Shown: positions 10,719-18,509, numbered from the stretch's first letter. The stretch is 64,000 nucleotides of DNA from Bacilli bacterium (GCA_017410525.1 JAFQQQ010000002.1:124001-188000); one strand, 5' to 3'. Translations and numbers: made by a program. Notes: a model not told the origin generated them from the letters alone.

Positions 10719-10776
10719 AAAAAAACTAACTATTTCTAGTTAGCATTTATTACTTAAACTCGAAAAGTTCGAGTTT
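10719..10776 (-). terminator. Two hairpins downstream of tRNA-Gly
   Basis: On the minus strand the tRNA 3' end is followed by a perfect 9-bp stem AAACTCGAA/TTCGAGTTT (10756-10776). Next comes CTAACTA/TAGTTAG (10726-10743) with seven T behind it. The second is a good intrinsic terminator for the tRNA; the element boundary must lie near here. Confidence 0.75.
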
Positions 10777-10786
10777 CCTATCAATC

Positions 10787-10860
10787 TGGAGCGGGTGATG
10801 GGAATCGGACCCACGTTATCAGCTTGGAAGGCTGGAGTTCTACCATTGAACTACACCCGC
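10787..10860 (-). tRNA. tRNA-Gly (anticodon TCC), CCA encoded
   Basis: The minus strand reads GCGGGTGTAGTTCAATGG..., with anticodon loop CTTCCAA, T-arm GGGTCCGATTCCC and 3' CTCCA. The acceptor GCGGGTG pairs with CACCCGC. It borders the accessory block with its 3' end towards it, a common integration landmark. No second copy of the 3' end was found at the other side. Confidence 0.95.
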
Positions 10861-11002
10861 AATTCGTAGACAATTAACATTATACTATTAAAAATTATGG
10901 ATGTCAACATTTTTTTGAAAAAAATTAAAATTATTAATGCTAATTTATCGTAGTACTAATGTCATTTATATATTATATGAAGAAAAATGAAAAAAGAGAC
11001 TA

Positions 11003-11263
11003 TTATTTAGCCTCTACAATTAATTTAATAGCAGTTCTTTCATCACCTTCAATTACGATATCAGTAAAAGCAGGGATGCAAACTAGGTTTTTACCACTAG
11101 GAGCGACAAATCCTCTTGCAATTGCGATTGCTTTAATTGCTTGGTTTAATGCTCCGGCACCTATTGCTTGTATTTCAACACTTCCTTTTTCTCTAAATAC
11201 ATTAGCAAGCGCTCCAGCAACTGAATTAGGATTTGACTTAGTTCCTACTTTAAGTGTTTCCAT
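11003..11263 (-). CDS. spoVS: Stage V sporulation protein S
   Basis: An 86-residue Alba-like protein that matches SpoVS along its whole length, with the conserved blocks SNPNSVAGALANVFREKG, IQAIGAGALNQAIKAIAIAR and GDERTAIKLIVE. In Bacillus it affects stage V of sporulation and septation and probably binds nucleic acid. AGAGGAAATAATT precedes the ATG. It stands alone next to tRNA-Gly and is divergent from sufU. The family also occurs in non-sporulating bacteria, so by itself it does not show sporulation. Confidence 0.95.
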   Translation of the reverse strand: METLKVGTKSNPNSVAGALANVFREKGSVEIQAIGAGALNQAIKAIAIARGFVAPSGKNLVCIPAFTDIVIEGDERTAIKLIVEAK

Positions 11264-11368
11264 AATTATTTCCTCTCTTTCTATAATAAACTTTATTCAT
11301 ATAAATGAAAAATATTCTTGCGTTTGACAATATTATTTAAATATAATATAATATATTTTGTGATTGAA

Positions 11369-11788
11369 ATGAGTGAAGAAATAAAAAGAACTATAATACT
11401 TGAGAATTATCAAAACCCTAAAAATAGAGGACTTATTGAGGATGATTCTTATGAAAAAAAAAATACCAATAGTGAAAGTTGTATTGATCAAATAGATTTA
11501 CAGATAAAAGTAGAAAATGATAAAGTAAAAGATATTAGGTTTGATGGTGAAGCTTGTGCAATATGTACTAGTTCAACATCAATATTGATTAATACTTTAA
11601 TAGGGAAAACAACGGAAGAGGCTTTGGAAATAATACATAATTTTCAAAACATGATAGATGAAAAAGAATATAATAAAAAATTACTTGGAGATGCTGTTGT
11701 ATACAGTGATATTTCAAAGCAACCTAATAGAAAAAAATGTGCACTTTTAACTTGGGAAGGAACAAAAGAAGTTCTAGAAAGAAGGTAG
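11369..11788 (+). CDS. sufU: Iron-sulfur cluster assembly protein SufU
   Basis: A 139-residue SufU-type protein, the zinc-dependent sulfurtransferase that takes sulfur from SufS for the SufBCD scaffold. The ligand residues are visible: Cys and Asp in SESCIDQ, Cys in GEACAICTSST and Cys in RKKCALLTW. The ATG at 11369 begins the family N-terminus (MSEEIKRTIILENYQNPKNRG); the longer frame adds 17 residues without homology. The ribosome binding site is weak. It is followed after 5 bp by an unknown gene and then sufB. No sufC, sufD or sufS is in the window. Confidence 0.9.
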   Translation: MSEEIKRTIILENYQNPKNRGLIEDDSYEKKNTNSESCIDQIDLQIKVENDKVKDIRFDGEACAICTSSTSILINTLIGKTTEEALEIIHNFQNMIDEKEYNKKLLGDAVVYSDISKQPNRKKCALLTWEGTKEVLERR

Positions 11789-11793
11789 TATTT

Positions 11794-12234
11794 ATGGATG
11801 AAAAATTTATAGTAACTAAAATACATATATGTCCAGTTTACAAAGTAGGAGATAGTTTTACTCCAGATATGGAATATCCTACAAGATATTGTGTTATAGA
11901 CGAAGAAAAACAAATTGCAATTGACATAAAAACAAAATTAAAATATGATTATGTAAAAACTGTTAGTCATTTGTATTTTTCAAGTCAATCAAATAAAAAA
12001 ATAAAAGGTGATAATAGAGTCGCTATTTTTCCATATACATCAATTTCATATAATGGTTGCGACATGAATGAATCAAGAAAAATAATTGAACAATTAAAAA
12101 GCAATGAAAAATTCCAAGATGGTAACGAAGTGTATGATAATAAATCATATCTAGAATTTTTAAAACAAGAAGCGTTAAGAGAAAAACAAAATATAAATGA
12201 TAAAGTAAAAGTGTTTAGAAAAAGAAAAAAATAA
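11794..12234 (+). CDS. Hypothetical protein between sufU and sufB
   Basis: Not recognised. A 146-residue soluble protein that starts at the ATG at 11794 behind AGAAGGTAGTATTT. The N-terminal half (IVTKIHICPVYKVGDSFTPDMEYPTRYCVIDEEKQ) looks like a small beta domain; the C-terminus is a basic tail ending RKRKK. The overlap with the end of a longer frame inside sufU is ignored. Co-transcription with sufU is likely given the 5-bp gap. A role in Fe-S assembly is suggested only by position. Confidence 0.7.
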   Translation: MDEKFIVTKIHICPVYKVGDSFTPDMEYPTRYCVIDEEKQIAIDIKTKLKYDYVKTVSHLYFSSQSNKKIKGDNRVAIFPYTSISYNGCDMNESRKIIEQLKSNEKFQDGNEVYDNKSYLEFLKQEALREKQNINDKVKVFRKRKK

Positions 12235-12291
12235 CACTTTTTTCTTTTTATTTACAAAAATATTTAGTATAATACTATATAGGTGAATAAC

Positions 12292-13599
12292 ATGGGAAAA
12301 AAAGGTATCAGCAAATCTAAAGTTATAGAAATATCAAAAATAAAAAATGAGCCTAAATGGATGACTGATTTTAGAATTAATTCATATCAGTGTTTTGAGG
12401 AGTTGTGTAACCCTTCTTTTGGTCCAGAACTAAAAATTAATTTTGATGATATAACTTATTATAAAAAAGTAGGTCAAAGTCAAAATGATTGGAATAAAGT
12501 TCCAAAAGAGGTAAAAGATACTTTTCATAAACTTGGTATAATAGAAGCAGAACAAAAATATTTGGCTGGCGTAGGAGCTCAAGTAGAAAGTGAATCTATA
12601 TATCACAATATGTTAAAAGAATTAACAGATAAAAACATTATATTTTGTGATACTGATACTGCTTTAAGAGAATACCCAGAAATATTAAAAAAATATTTTA
12701 ATAAACTTGTTAAATATGACGAAAATAAATATACTGCACTAAATGGGGCAGTGTGGAGTGGTGGTACTTTTATTTATATTCCACCAAATACTAAATTAGA
12801 TAGACCTTTACAAAGTTATTTTAGAATAAATAGTATTAATATGGGGCAGTTTGAAAGAACTTTAATAATTATAGATGAAGGTTCAGAACTTCATTATATG
12901 GAAGGATGTACTGCTCCTACATATTCAACAGATTCACTACATGCTGCAGTTGTTGAAATTTTTGTAGGTAAGAATGCTAAATGTAGATATACAACAATTC
13001 AAAATTGGTCTAATAATGTGTATAACTTAGTAACTAAAAGAGCTATAGTAGAAGAAAACGGATTAATGGAGTGGATAGACGGTAATATCGGTTCTAAAAC
13101 TAACATGAAGTATCCATCTTGTATATTAAACGGAGAATACGCTAAAGGAAGATGTATATCAATTGCTGTTGCTACTAAAGATCAAATACAAGACGCAGGT
13201 GCTCGTATGATTCATCTTGCGCCTCATACCTCTAGTGAAATCATAAGTAAATCAATTGCTGCCAATGGTGGAGATGCTACTTATAGGGGTAAGGTTAAAA
13301 TATCTAAGGATGCTATAAACTCTAGGAGTACTATAAAATGTGATACGATAATTTTAGATGATATATCTAGAAGTGATACAATTCCTGATAATATAGTTTG
13401 CAATGATTCATCAAATATAAATCATGAAGCAACAGTTTCTAAAATTAGTAAAGAAAAATTGTTTTATCTGATGAGTAGGGGACTTACAGAAGAAAAGGCA
13501 AAAGAATTACTAATAATGGGGTTTATAGATAGATTCAGAGAAGAACTTCCTATGGAGTATGCAGTTGAATTAAATGCTTTACTTAAAAATTATTTTTAA
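12292..13599 (+). CDS. sufB: Fe-S cluster assembly scaffold protein SufB
   Basis: A 435-residue SufB, core of the SufBC(2)D scaffold. The N-terminal [18 protein letters not shown], the middle [17 protein letters not shown] and the C-terminal [24 protein letters not shown] are diagnostic. The conserved Cys in the IVCNDSS segment matches the cluster-forming Cys position of characterised SufB proteins. The ATG at 12292 follows AGGTGAATAAC and is preferred to a GTG inside that site. A TATAAT box lies at about 12268. Its usual partners SufC and SufD are not adjacent, an unusual arrangement. Confidence 0.95.
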   Translation: MGKKGISKSKVIEISKIKNEPKWMTDFRINSYQCFEELCNPSFGPELKINFDDITYYKKVGQSQNDWNKVPKEVKDTFHKLGIIEAEQKYLAGVGAQVESESIYHNMLKELTDKNIIFCDTDTALREYPEILKKYFNKLVKYDENKYTALNGAVWSGGTFIYIPPNTKLDRPLQSYFRINSINMGQFERTLIIIDEGSELHYMEGCTAPTYSTDSLHAAVVEIFVGKNAKCRYTTIQNWSNNVYNLVTKRAIVEENGLMEWIDGNIGSKTNMKYPSCILNGEYAKGRCISIAVATKDQIQDAGARMIHLAPHTSSEIISKSIAANGGDATYRGKVKISKDAINSRSTIKCDTIILDDISRSDTIPDNIVCNDSSNINHEATVSKISKEKLFYLMSRGLTEEKAKELLIMGFIDRFREELPMEYAVELNALLKNYF

Positions 13600-13633
13600 A
13601 AATGTAAAAAATTAAAATTTTTTACATTTTTTT
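13599..13633 (+). terminator. Intrinsic terminator of the suf genes
   Basis: Long A/T stem: AAATGTAAAAAATT pairs with AATTTTTTACATTT, followed by a T-run, directly after the sufB stop. Confidence 0.85.
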
Positions 13634-13747
13634 AAAATTTTACTATTTTTTCTTTTCTGTATACTCAAAACATACAGGAAACAGTAAATTGTCTGCAGGT
13701 TTTAAATTACTGCAAAAATCCTTTTACAATCAACCAAAAACGTGTGT

Positions 13748-13776
13748 TTGATTCACATTTTTGATTGTGTTATTAT
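13748..13776 (+). promoter_or_regulatory. ssb promoter
   Basis: TTGATT (13748-13753), a 17-bp spacer and TATTAT (13771-13776), 22 bp before the ssb start. Between the sufB terminator and this promoter (13634-13747) I see only a short TGCAG/CTGCA repeat and no gene. Confidence 0.65.
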
Positions 13777-13798
13777 GGTTGCGAAAGGAGGAAAGATT

Positions 13799-14122
13799 GT
13801 GCTTAATCAAGCAGTTTTAGTTGGGAGAATTGTTAAAGATCCCGAATTAAAAGATACAGAAAAAGGTAAGGTTACAAATATAACTTTAGCTGTTCCTAGA
13901 TCGTTTAAAAACACAAATGGAGAATATGATACGGACTTTATTTCTTGCGTTTTGTGGAAAGGTGTTGCTGAGAGTACTGTTGAATATTGTAAAAAAGGTG
14001 ACCTTGTAGGAATCAAAGGTCGTATTCAAACAAGAGATGTAGAACTTGAAGATGAAACACATAAAAAATATGTAGAAGTTATAGCAGAAAAAGTTACATT
14101 TTTATCTAGTAAGAAAGATTAA
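13799..14122 (+). CDS. ssb: Single-stranded DNA-binding protein, short form
   Basis: A 107-residue OB-fold SSB. It begins at the GTG at 13799 (MLNQAVLVGRIVKDPELK) behind AGGAGGAAAGATT and contains VTNITLAVPRSF, TDFISCVLWKG and GDLVGIKGRIQTR. It binds single-stranded DNA in replication or repair. It ends soon after the OB fold (FLSSKKD) and has no acidic DDDIPF-type tip, so it may be a secondary SSB or a C-terminally damaged one. A 126-bp copy of its 3' end at 15470-15595 ends differently (SSKKQEEAE), suggesting that this terminus was remodelled. Confidence 0.92.
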   Translation: MLNQAVLVGRIVKDPELKDTEKGKVTNITLAVPRSFKNTNGEYDTDFISCVLWKGVAESTVEYCKKGDLVGIKGRIQTRDVELEDETHKKYVEVIAEKVTFLSSKKD

Positions 14123-14148
14123 GAAGCAGAGAATAATCTGCTTCTTGT
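14121..14148 (+). terminator. ssb terminator hairpin overlapping the stop codon
   Basis: AAGAAGCAGA/TCTGCTTCTT (14121-14130 and 14137-14146) with a weak TTGTTTT tail. It overlaps the ssb stop and is followed after 5 nt by the ribosome binding site of the DUF1016 gene. The duplicate ssb end lacks the right arm. Confidence 0.6.
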
Positions 14149-14162
14149 TTTATAGGAGGTTT

Positions 14163-15053
14163 ATGAATTATTATAATGAAATTAGAAACGAAATAATAAA
14201 CAATGAAATAAATAGAAAAGTTAAAAATTATTCAATAAATAAAAGTGATTTGAATGCTTATTATAATGTTGGGAAAATACTTAGTGAAGCAGGTAAGCAT
14301 TATGGTGAAGGAATTATAAAAGAATATTCTCAAAAACTAAAAAATGAATTAGGTAAGAACTATAGTGTTAGGCTGTTATATAGAATTTTAAAATATTATA
14401 ATTTTATCAAAGCATCAAAATTGCCGACACTGTCGGCAAAATTATGATGGAGTCATTATGATGAAATTTTAAAGTTTGATGATATTAGCAAAATTTTATA
14501 TTATATTAATATTAGTGCACAACATAATTTATCTATTAGGCAATTAAGAGTTAGAATTAAATCCAATGAATATGAAAGATTAGATGAGAGTACTAAAAAC
14601 AAATTAATTATCAAAGAAGATTATAGTGTAATCGACTTTGTTAAAAATCCTATAATTATAAAAAATAAAAATAACTATGGAATTATATCTGAGAAATTAT
14701 TACAAAAACTAATACTTGAAGATATAGAATGTTTTATGAATGAATTAGGTAATTCATTTTGTTTTATAGGTAGTGAATATAAAATAAAAATAGGTGACAA
14801 ATATAATTATATAGATTTACTTTTGTATAATATTAAATTTAAATGTTATGTAGTAATAGAACTTAAAATAACAGAATTAAAAAAAGAACATATAGGTCAA
14901 ATACAAACCTATATGAACTATATTGATAAAAACATAAGGACAATGGAAGAAAATAAAACTGTAGGAATAATAATAGTTAGAAAAGATGATAAATATATAA
15001 TGGAATATTGTAGTGATGAAAGATTATTAACTAGAGAATATATAATTATTTAA
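14163..15053 (+). pseudogene. DUF1016 / PD-(D/E)XK nuclease gene (YhcG type) with one in-frame TGA
   Basis: A single frame of 297 codons broken only by TGA at 14445-14447. The N-terminal DUF1016 part has YYNVGKILSEAGKHYGEGIIKEYSQKL. After the stop the same frame gives WSHYDEILKFDD, LSIRQLRVRIKSNEYERL, and the nuclease core YNYIDLLLYN with the ELK of VVIELKITELKKEHIGQI. In the homologous second copy the TGA position is AGT (LSWSHY), so a Ser codon was probably lost; TCA to TGA needs one change. TGG is used for the next Trp, so recoding is unlikely. The family is a nuclease group linked to DNA processing and often found in defence regions. AGGAGGTTT precedes the ATG at 14163. A perfect palindrome lies just before the stop. 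Confidence 0.85.
14421..14439 (+). repeat. Perfect 19-nt palindrome inside DUF1016 copy 1
   Basis: TTGCCGACACTGTCGGCAA: 9-bp arms around one central C. It starts exactly on a codon (Leu-Pro-Thr-Leu-Ser-Ala) and ends two codons before the in-frame TGA. There is no T-tract. The same codons in copy 2 hold a different perfect palindrome. Confidence 0.95.
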
Positions 15054-15399
15054 ATTTTCTTACTAATTTTTTTACAAAACATTTACTTACATTTTTTCTT
15101 TTTATATTGTTTTCTAGTAACACATTTTCAAAAGAAATTAAATTGTTATCTATCATTACAAAATCTTCATTTATTTTTACATCTATTATATTTTTACTAT
15201 CTTTTAATTCTTTTTTACTATCTTCTATAAATAGATCTATAAAAGTATCATTTTCTCTTTTATAAAGTAAAGTGCGTTTTTTAAAACTTATATCATACGT
15301 TGTATTTGATAATGATAGTGGTGCAAAATGTGGTCCATAATTTAAATTAGATTTGTTTAGAGTATATATATCACCAATAAATAGTTTATTTAGTTTCAT
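15046..15399 (-). CDS. Hypothetical protein, 117 aa
   Basis: Not recognised. A 117-residue soluble protein with a good AAGAGGTGTTATT ribosome binding site and a TATAAT box at about 15425. It is convergent with and overlaps the last 8 bp of the DUF1016 gene. It lies exactly between the two copies of the ssb 3' end, so it belongs to the duplicated or inserted segment. The sequence has alternating strands (KLFIGDIYTLNKSNLNYG, KRTLLYKRENDTFIDLFI). A partner or regulator of the nuclease is possible from position only. Confidence 0.6.
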   Translation of the reverse strand: MKLNKLFIGDIYTLNKSNLNYGPHFAPLSLSNTTYDISFKKRTLLYKRENDTFIDLFIEDSKKELKDSKNIIDVKINEDFVMIDNNLISFENVLLENNIKRKNVSKCFVKKLVRKFK

Positions 15400-15469
15400 A
15401 ATAACACCTCTTTTCTTATAAATCTATTATAGCATAAAAGGATATAGTTTGTATCACCATTTGTCATTA

Positions 15470-15595
15470 GTAGGAATCAAAGATCGTATTCAAACAAGAG
15501 ATGTAGAACTTGAAGATAAAACGCATAAAAAATATGTAGAAGTTATAGTAGAAAAAGTTACATTTTTATCTAGTAAGAAACAAGAAGAAGCAGAG
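15470..15595 (+). pseudogene. Duplicate of the 3' end of ssb (126 bp)
   Basis: About 94 percent identical to 14006-14131, with roughly seven substitutions and no gaps. It encodes VGIKDRIQTRDVELEDKTHK... through FLSSKKQEEAE and a stop. It has no start and no OB-fold N-terminus, so it is a dead fragment. Its longer, acidic ending may be the original ssb terminus. It directly precedes the second DUF1016 remnant, just as intact ssb precedes the first. Confidence 0.9.
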
Positions 15596-15637
15596 TAGTT
15601 TGAAGTTGTCAACAAAAACAGACAATTAAAAAGCATT

Positions 15638-15937
15638 AATTGATAATGAAATATATTCAAAAGGAATATAAAGAGTTAAAATTTATTTTGAAATAGGGAA
15701 GGACTTTATGGAATGGGCAGTAAGTATGGTCAAAATATTATTCAAAAATATTCAGATAAATTAATGTTAGAAGTTGGGAAAAAATATAACAAAAGAACTT
15801 TATTTAGGATGAGATAATTTTATTTGTTATTTAGTAATAAAAAAGTGTCCCCATTGGGGACACAATTAAGTTGGAGTCATTATATAGTTTTGATGTCAAT
15901 AAAAGATATAAATCAAACTAATTATATTTTAAAATAA
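15638..15937 (+). pseudogene. Decayed, C-terminally truncated second DUF1016 gene
   Basis: Recognisable pieces in order: LIDNEIYSK, then YFEIGK after a frame change, SKYGQNIIQKYSDKLM and LEVGKKYNKRTLFRMR. A TAA follows at 15815, and the same frame then gives FYLLFSNKKV, SPLGTQLSWSHYIVLMSI and KDINQTNYILK. It has at least one frameshift and stops, and lacks the whole nuclease domain. Where it overlaps copy 1 it differs clearly in sequence, so it is a separate family member rather than a recent duplicate. Confidence 0.85.
15845..15863 (+). repeat. Perfect 19-nt palindrome inside DUF1016 copy 2
   Basis: GTGTCCCCATTGGGGACAC: 9-bp arms around one central T, in the codons that align with the palindrome of copy 1. 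It is flanked by AAA before and AATTA after, as in copy 1. It encodes Val-Ser-Pro-Leu-Gly-Thr, just before QLSWSHY. Confidence 0.95.
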
Positions 15938-15959
15938 TATATTAAAATACAAATTATTG

Positions 15960-15968
15960 TGATATACT
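15960..15968 (+). promoter_or_regulatory. Extended -10 promoter of the nucleoside phosphorylase gene
   Basis: TGATATACT, followed 7 bp later by the AGGTGATAGT ribosome binding site, giving a very short leader. Confidence 0.55.
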
Positions 15969-15984
15969 TATTATAGGTGATAGT

Positions 15985-17259
15985 ATGACAATTATAGATA
16001 TTATAAATAAAAAAAGAAATAGAAAAGAATTGACTAGAGAAGAAATAGAGTATGCAGTTAATGGATATTTAGATGGGTCAGTTAAAGATTATCAAATGAG
16101 TTCACTTTTAATGTCTATTGTATTAAACGGAATGACAGCTAGAGAAACTATAGATTTAACAGATATAATGATAAAAAGTGGGGATGTTTTAGACTTAAGT
16201 AAAATAGATGGAATAATTGTTGATAAACATTCAACAGGTGGCGTAGGAGATAAAGTAACACTAGTACTTGGACCGCTTCTAGCTTCACTTGGAATTAAGA
16301 TAGCTAAAATGAGTGGTAGAGGATTAGGTCATACGGGTGGAACTATCGACAAATTAGAGTCAATAGAAGGATTTAATACAAAAATATCTGAAAAAAAATT
16401 TATAAAACAAGTAAACGATATAAATATTGCTTTAGTTGGTCAAACTGCTGATTTAGTTCCTGCAGATAAAAAAATATATGCTTTAAGAGATGTTACGGGT
16501 ACAGTAGAATCTTTGCCTTTAATCGCATCTAGTATTATGTCTAAAAAGATTGCTAGTGGTGCTGATATAATAATGATAGATGTTAAAGTAGGTAATGGAG
16601 CTTTAATGAAAAATATAGATTCTGCAAAAGCACTTGCTAGATTAATGGTTAAAATAGGTAAAGCTTATAGAAAACCGACAATTTGTTTAATAACAAATAT
16701 GGAGGAACCTTTAGGTAATGCAGTTGGAAACGCTTTAGAAGTTAAGGAAGCTATTGATACATTAAAAGGTAATGGTCCAAGTGATTTACTTGAAGTAGTA
16801 ATTACTCTTTGTTCAATAATAATAGGTGCTATAAATAAAATATCTAATGATGAAGCTAAAAACTTATTATTTAAACAATTAAATAATGGTGAAGCTTATA
16901 AGAAATTTGAAGAACTTGTAAAAGCACAAGGTGGAAAAATAAATAGTTTAAAAACATCTGATAAAGTATTTTCTATAAAAAGTGATAGAGAAGGGTATAT
17001 TAATAATATAGATACTCTTCATATAGGTGAGATTGCTAAAAAGATAGGTGCTGGTAGAAATGCGTTAGATGATAAAATAGATTATGAAGTAGGTCTTGTT
17101 TTGAATAAAAAGGTAGGAGACTATGTAGAAAAAGAAGAAGAGTTGATTAAAGTTTATTTGAAAGATAAAGATATTAGTATTAGTGAAATATTAGAGTGTT
17201 TTACTATAGAAGAAGAATTAAAAAGTAATCCTAAATTAATATTAGATATAATAAAGTAA
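15985..17259 (+). CDS. pdp: Pyrimidine-nucleoside phosphorylase
   Basis: A 424-residue nucleoside phosphorylase II family enzyme that splits uridine, deoxyuridine or thymidine with phosphate into base and (deoxy)ribose 1-phosphate. The signature SGRGLGHTGGTIDKLESI, the phosphate site KHSTGGVGDKVT and the C-terminal domain with ALDDKIDYEVGLVL are present. Whether it is thymidine-specific (DeoA) or broad (Pdp) cannot be decided by eye. It starts with ATG behind AGGTGATAGT. It lies upstream of rpoZ and close to a purine nucleoside phosphorylase, suggesting nucleoside salvage. Confidence 0.93.
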   Translation: MTIIDIINKKRNRKELTREEIEYAVNGYLDGSVKDYQMSSLLMSIVLNGMTARETIDLTDIMIKSGDVLDLSKIDGIIVDKHSTGGVGDKVTLVLGPLLASLGIKIAKMSGRGLGHTGGTIDKLESIEGFNTKISEKKFIKQVNDINIALVGQTADLVPADKKIYALRDVTGTVESLPLIASSIMSKKIASGADIIMIDVKVGNGALMKNIDSAKALARLMVKIGKAYRKPTICLITNMEEPLGNAVGNALEVKEAIDTLKGNGPSDLLEVVITLCSIIIGAINKISNDEAKNLLFKQLNNGEAYKKFEELVKAQGGKINSLKTSDKVFSIKSDREGYINNIDTLHIGEIAKKIGAGRNALDDKIDYEVGLVLNKKVGDYVEKEEELIKVYLKDKDISISEILECFTIEEELKSNPKLILDIIK

Positions 17260-17355
17260 TGTAAAAAAATGTCAAGTTTTAGACTTTTGCTTGAACTTGA
17301 AAAAAATATGTTATATGCTAAATACAGAGGTTATAATAAAAGGATGGTGAATAAT

Positions 17356-17550
17356 ATGATATATCCTTCAATAGATAAATTATTAAATGTTGTAGGTTCT
17401 AAATTTTTGCTTGTCAATATAGTATCAAAAAGAGCTAAACAAATGGAAGATGCAGATTATTATCAATTAAGTGAATACAAATCACATAAAAATATAGGTA
17501 AAGCACTAGAAGAAGTTTCAAAAGGATTAGTACATATAAAAGAAAAGTAG
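17356..17550 (+). CDS. rpoZ: RNA polymerase omega subunit
   Basis: A 64-residue omega subunit: MIYPSIDKLLNVVGSKFLLVNIVSKRAKQM followed by YKSHKNIGKALEEVSKG. It supports assembly of the beta' subunit. The ATG at 17356 fits the family start and has GGTG 6 nt upstream; the longer frame adds 29 unrelated residues. Confidence 0.92.
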   Translation: MIYPSIDKLLNVVGSKFLLVNIVSKRAKQMEDADYYQLSEYKSHKNIGKALEEVSKGLVHIKEK

Positions 17551-17556
17551 GATTGT

Positions 17557-18375
17557 ATGAAAAAAATAAAATTTTATTTTAAAAGATTATATGAAATAAT
17601 AATGACACCAAGCATGTCGTATTTACCAGGAAATATAGCATTTTTCTTGGTTCTTTCGATTTTCCCTATATTAACATTGATAGGTGTTATAGCGTCTAAG
17701 TTTTCTTTAGATTTATCAACGATAATAGATTTAGATGAAATTGTTTTACCTAGTAATTTATCAGAGTTATTAGCATCCTTTATTCAAGGTAAAGGGTTTG
17801 ATAGCAATATAGGTATATTTATGCTTATTGGTTTCTTTTTAGCGAGTAATGGAGCAGATGCTATAATACTAGCAAGTAATAATTTATATGGTTTTCCTAA
17901 TTCGGATTATTTAAAAAGAAGAATAAAAGCTATGTTTGTAATTGTGCTTATAATATTATTGTTTATATTTATGATGCTATTCTTAGCTTTCGGAAATAAA
18001 ATAGTTACGTTATTACTTAACTATATAAATGACCCAACACTTGTTAAACTTATATATAATTTATTTGTAATATTAAAATGGCCATTTGCATTATTTATAA
18101 TATTCTTTAATGTTAAATTGATATATACAATAGCGCCTGATTGGAAGATTATGAGTAAACATACAACTAAAGGAGCAATATTTACAACAATAAGTTGGAT
18201 ATTAGTTGTACAAGTATATTCTTTCTGGGTAAATCATTTTTCTAATTATGACTTATTTTATGGAAGTTTATCTAATATAATTATACTTATGTTAATGATA
18301 TATATTATTTCGTATATATTGGTAATAGGTATAGCAATTAATGTTAAATCTTATGAATATAAGATAGAAGATTGA
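17557..18375 (+). CDS. YihY/BrkB family inner-membrane protein
   Basis: A 272-residue protein with about six membrane segments. The N-terminal MTPSMSYLPGNIAFFLVLSIFPILT is the hallmark of the YihY/BrkB family (formerly tRNA-processing RNase BN). The biochemical role is unsettled; transport has been proposed. It follows rpoZ by 6 bp, so the two are probably co-transcribed. Confidence 0.87.
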   Translation: MKKIKFYFKRLYEIIMTPSMSYLPGNIAFFLVLSIFPILTLIGVIASKFSLDLSTIIDLDEIVLPSNLSELLASFIQGKGFDSNIGIFMLIGFFLASNGADAIILASNNLYGFPNSDYLKRRIKAMFVIVLIILLFIFMMLFLAFGNKIVTLLLNYINDPTLVKLIYNLFVILKWPFALFIIFFNVKLIYTIAPDWKIMSKHTTKGAIFTTISWILVVQVYSFWVNHFSNYDLFYGSLSNIIILMLMIYIISYILVIGIAINVKSYEYKIED

Positions 18376-18430
18376 TTATAATAGTAATGTACTTAGTTAT
18401 CGAGTACAACAGACTACTACAAAAGGTAAC

Positions 18431-18458
18431 AAAAAAAGATATTTAAATATCTTTTTTT
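18431..18458 (+). terminator. Intrinsic terminator after yihY
   Basis: AAAAAAAGATATTT/AAATATCTTTTTTT, a self-complementary stem with a T-run, usable in both directions. Confidence 0.8.
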
Positions 18459-18477
18459 CTTATATATTAGTAAAATA

Positions 18478-18486
18478 TGGTATAAT
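18478..18486 (+). promoter_or_regulatory. Extended -10 promoter of deoD
   Basis: TGGTATAAT, 23 bp before the deoD start. Confidence 0.6.
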
Positions 18487-18509
18487 ATATTACAGAATGG
18501 AGGAATATT

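Noticed and set aside
10787-10860. tRNA-Gly 3' end as a duplicated attachment site
   Set aside because: No second copy of the tRNA 3' segment was seen near 1100-1560, and serine recombinases do not usually use tRNA ends, so it is kept only as a landmark.
10959-11327. 122-aa + strand ORF
   Set aside because: It is the mirror of spoVS, which matches a known family over its whole length.
14445-14447. TGA read as tryptophan (Mollicutes code)
   Set aside because: Trp is encoded by TGG throughout, TGA ends many genes with ATGA overlaps (rsgA/rpe), and the homologous position in copy 2 is Ser.
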